A stretch of 12,757 nucleotides of DNA from Deltaproteobacteria bacterium. GTDB lineage: Bacteria > Desulfobacterota_B > Binatia > UBA9968. The stretch is taken from assembly GCA_030620935.1 (NCBI GenBank), contig JAUXIP010000016.1:1-12757 (forward strand). Direction: 5' to 3'. Made by a program: the position numbers and the translations under genes. Position 1 is the first letter of the stretch; each line of letters begins with the position of its first letter. The notes below the pieces were generated by a model, which saw nothing but the letters and a program-made list of their open reading frames with translations, was not told the DNA's origin and searched no databases. Below are positions 12,603 through 12,757 of the stretch, one piece after another.

Positions 12603-12757
12603 GTGTGGGAGCAAGTCAACCGCTAATGAAGCGGCCGATGTGGATGAGCCGGCGCACGTGTCCGAGCAGTTTGAGCGAAGATATACAGGGAGAAGTGGTG
12701 ACTTGAAATGACCTACTAAGGAGTTCCGTAGTAAGTAGTCATAAGGCAACCGAGGGA
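12603..12757 (+). ncRNA. Structured RNA, possible 5' part of a group II intron (truncated by window end)
   Basis: From GTGTG at 12603 the sequence holds nested complementary segments and no credible protein. CAAGTCA (12612-12618) pairs with TGACTTG (12699-12705). Inside, CCGC-TAATGAA-GCGG (12620-12634) forms a hairpin. Next, ATGACCTAC (12708-12716) pairs with GTAGTCAT (12735-12742) with one bulge. A 5' GTGYG start and stacked domain I stems are what group II introns show, and phrases like CATAAGGC are reminiscent of them. The reverse transcriptase and domain V would lie beyond the window, so this is tentative. The stretch 12501-12602 shows nothing I can name. Confidence 0.3.

Noticed and set aside
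12516..12749. 77-codon open frame on the minus strand at the right edge
   Set aside because: No ribosome binding site or family resemblance, and the region shows nested RNA-like inverted repeats instead.
8322..12757. Duplicated attachment site of the tRNA-Arg 3' end
   Set aside because: I looked for repeats of the T arm and acceptor end to the right and saw none within the window.
1..12757. CRISPR array
   Set aside because: No regularly spaced identical repeats with unique spacers; the only regular array is the 135-bp repeat inside a coding sequence.

Overview
The window reads as chromosomal DNA of a Gram-negative (diderm) bacterium of moderate GC. Gene order is that of Deltaproteobacteria, NC10 or related lineages: ispE, spoVG, tRNA-Gln, prs, rplY, pth, then rpsF, ssb, rpsR, rplI, all on the minus strand. 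SpoVG, a lipoprotein, a pseudopilin, two sigma-54-type promoters and a deltaproteobacterial-style intergenic repeat fit this, but the phylum cannot be fixed from sequence alone.

Core region, 1-7183 (minus strand, read right to left): ispE (isoprenoid precursor synthesis), spoVG, tRNA-Gln(TTG), prs (PRPP synthetase), a two-domain ribosomal protein L25/CTC (TTG start), pth (peptidyl-tRNA hydrolase), hppA (membrane ion-pumping pyrophosphatase, K+-dependent type), rpsF (GTG start), a short ssb, rpsR, and the N-terminal 60 codons of rplI, cut by the window edge. The theme is translation plus nucleotide and pyrophosphate metabolism: prs makes PRPP, whose use releases pyrophosphate, and hppA recovers energy from pyrophosphate.

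Boundary, 7184-8321: a 163-bp MITE-like repeat with imperfect terminal inverted repeats separates ispE from a divergent inositol monophosphatase gene (suhB-like). A complete tRNA-Arg(CCG) lies 16 bp after that gene.

Accessory region, 8322-12757: after the tRNA-Arg comes an eroded AAA-type ATPase remnant whose Walker B acidic pair is lost. Two convergent gene groups follow, each preceded by a good -24/-12 (sigma-54) promoter match. The rightward group encodes a small lipoprotein, a two-pass membrane protein with a HAMP domain but no output domain, and an orphan GspG-like pseudopilin. The leftward group encodes an excisionase-like HTH protein, a soluble coiled-coil protein and a membrane-anchored coiled-coil protein built of 45-residue repeats. 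The groups meet tail to tail about 32 bp apart. Direct repeats with 10-bp period lie upstream of the leftward promoter as a possible activator site. I propose this as a co-regulated cell-envelope module; that proposal is inference.

The right end (12310-12757) is non-coding: a REP-like hairpin, a second palindromic intergenic repeat, and nested inverted repeats at the very edge that may be the 5' part of a group II intron RNA running out of the window.
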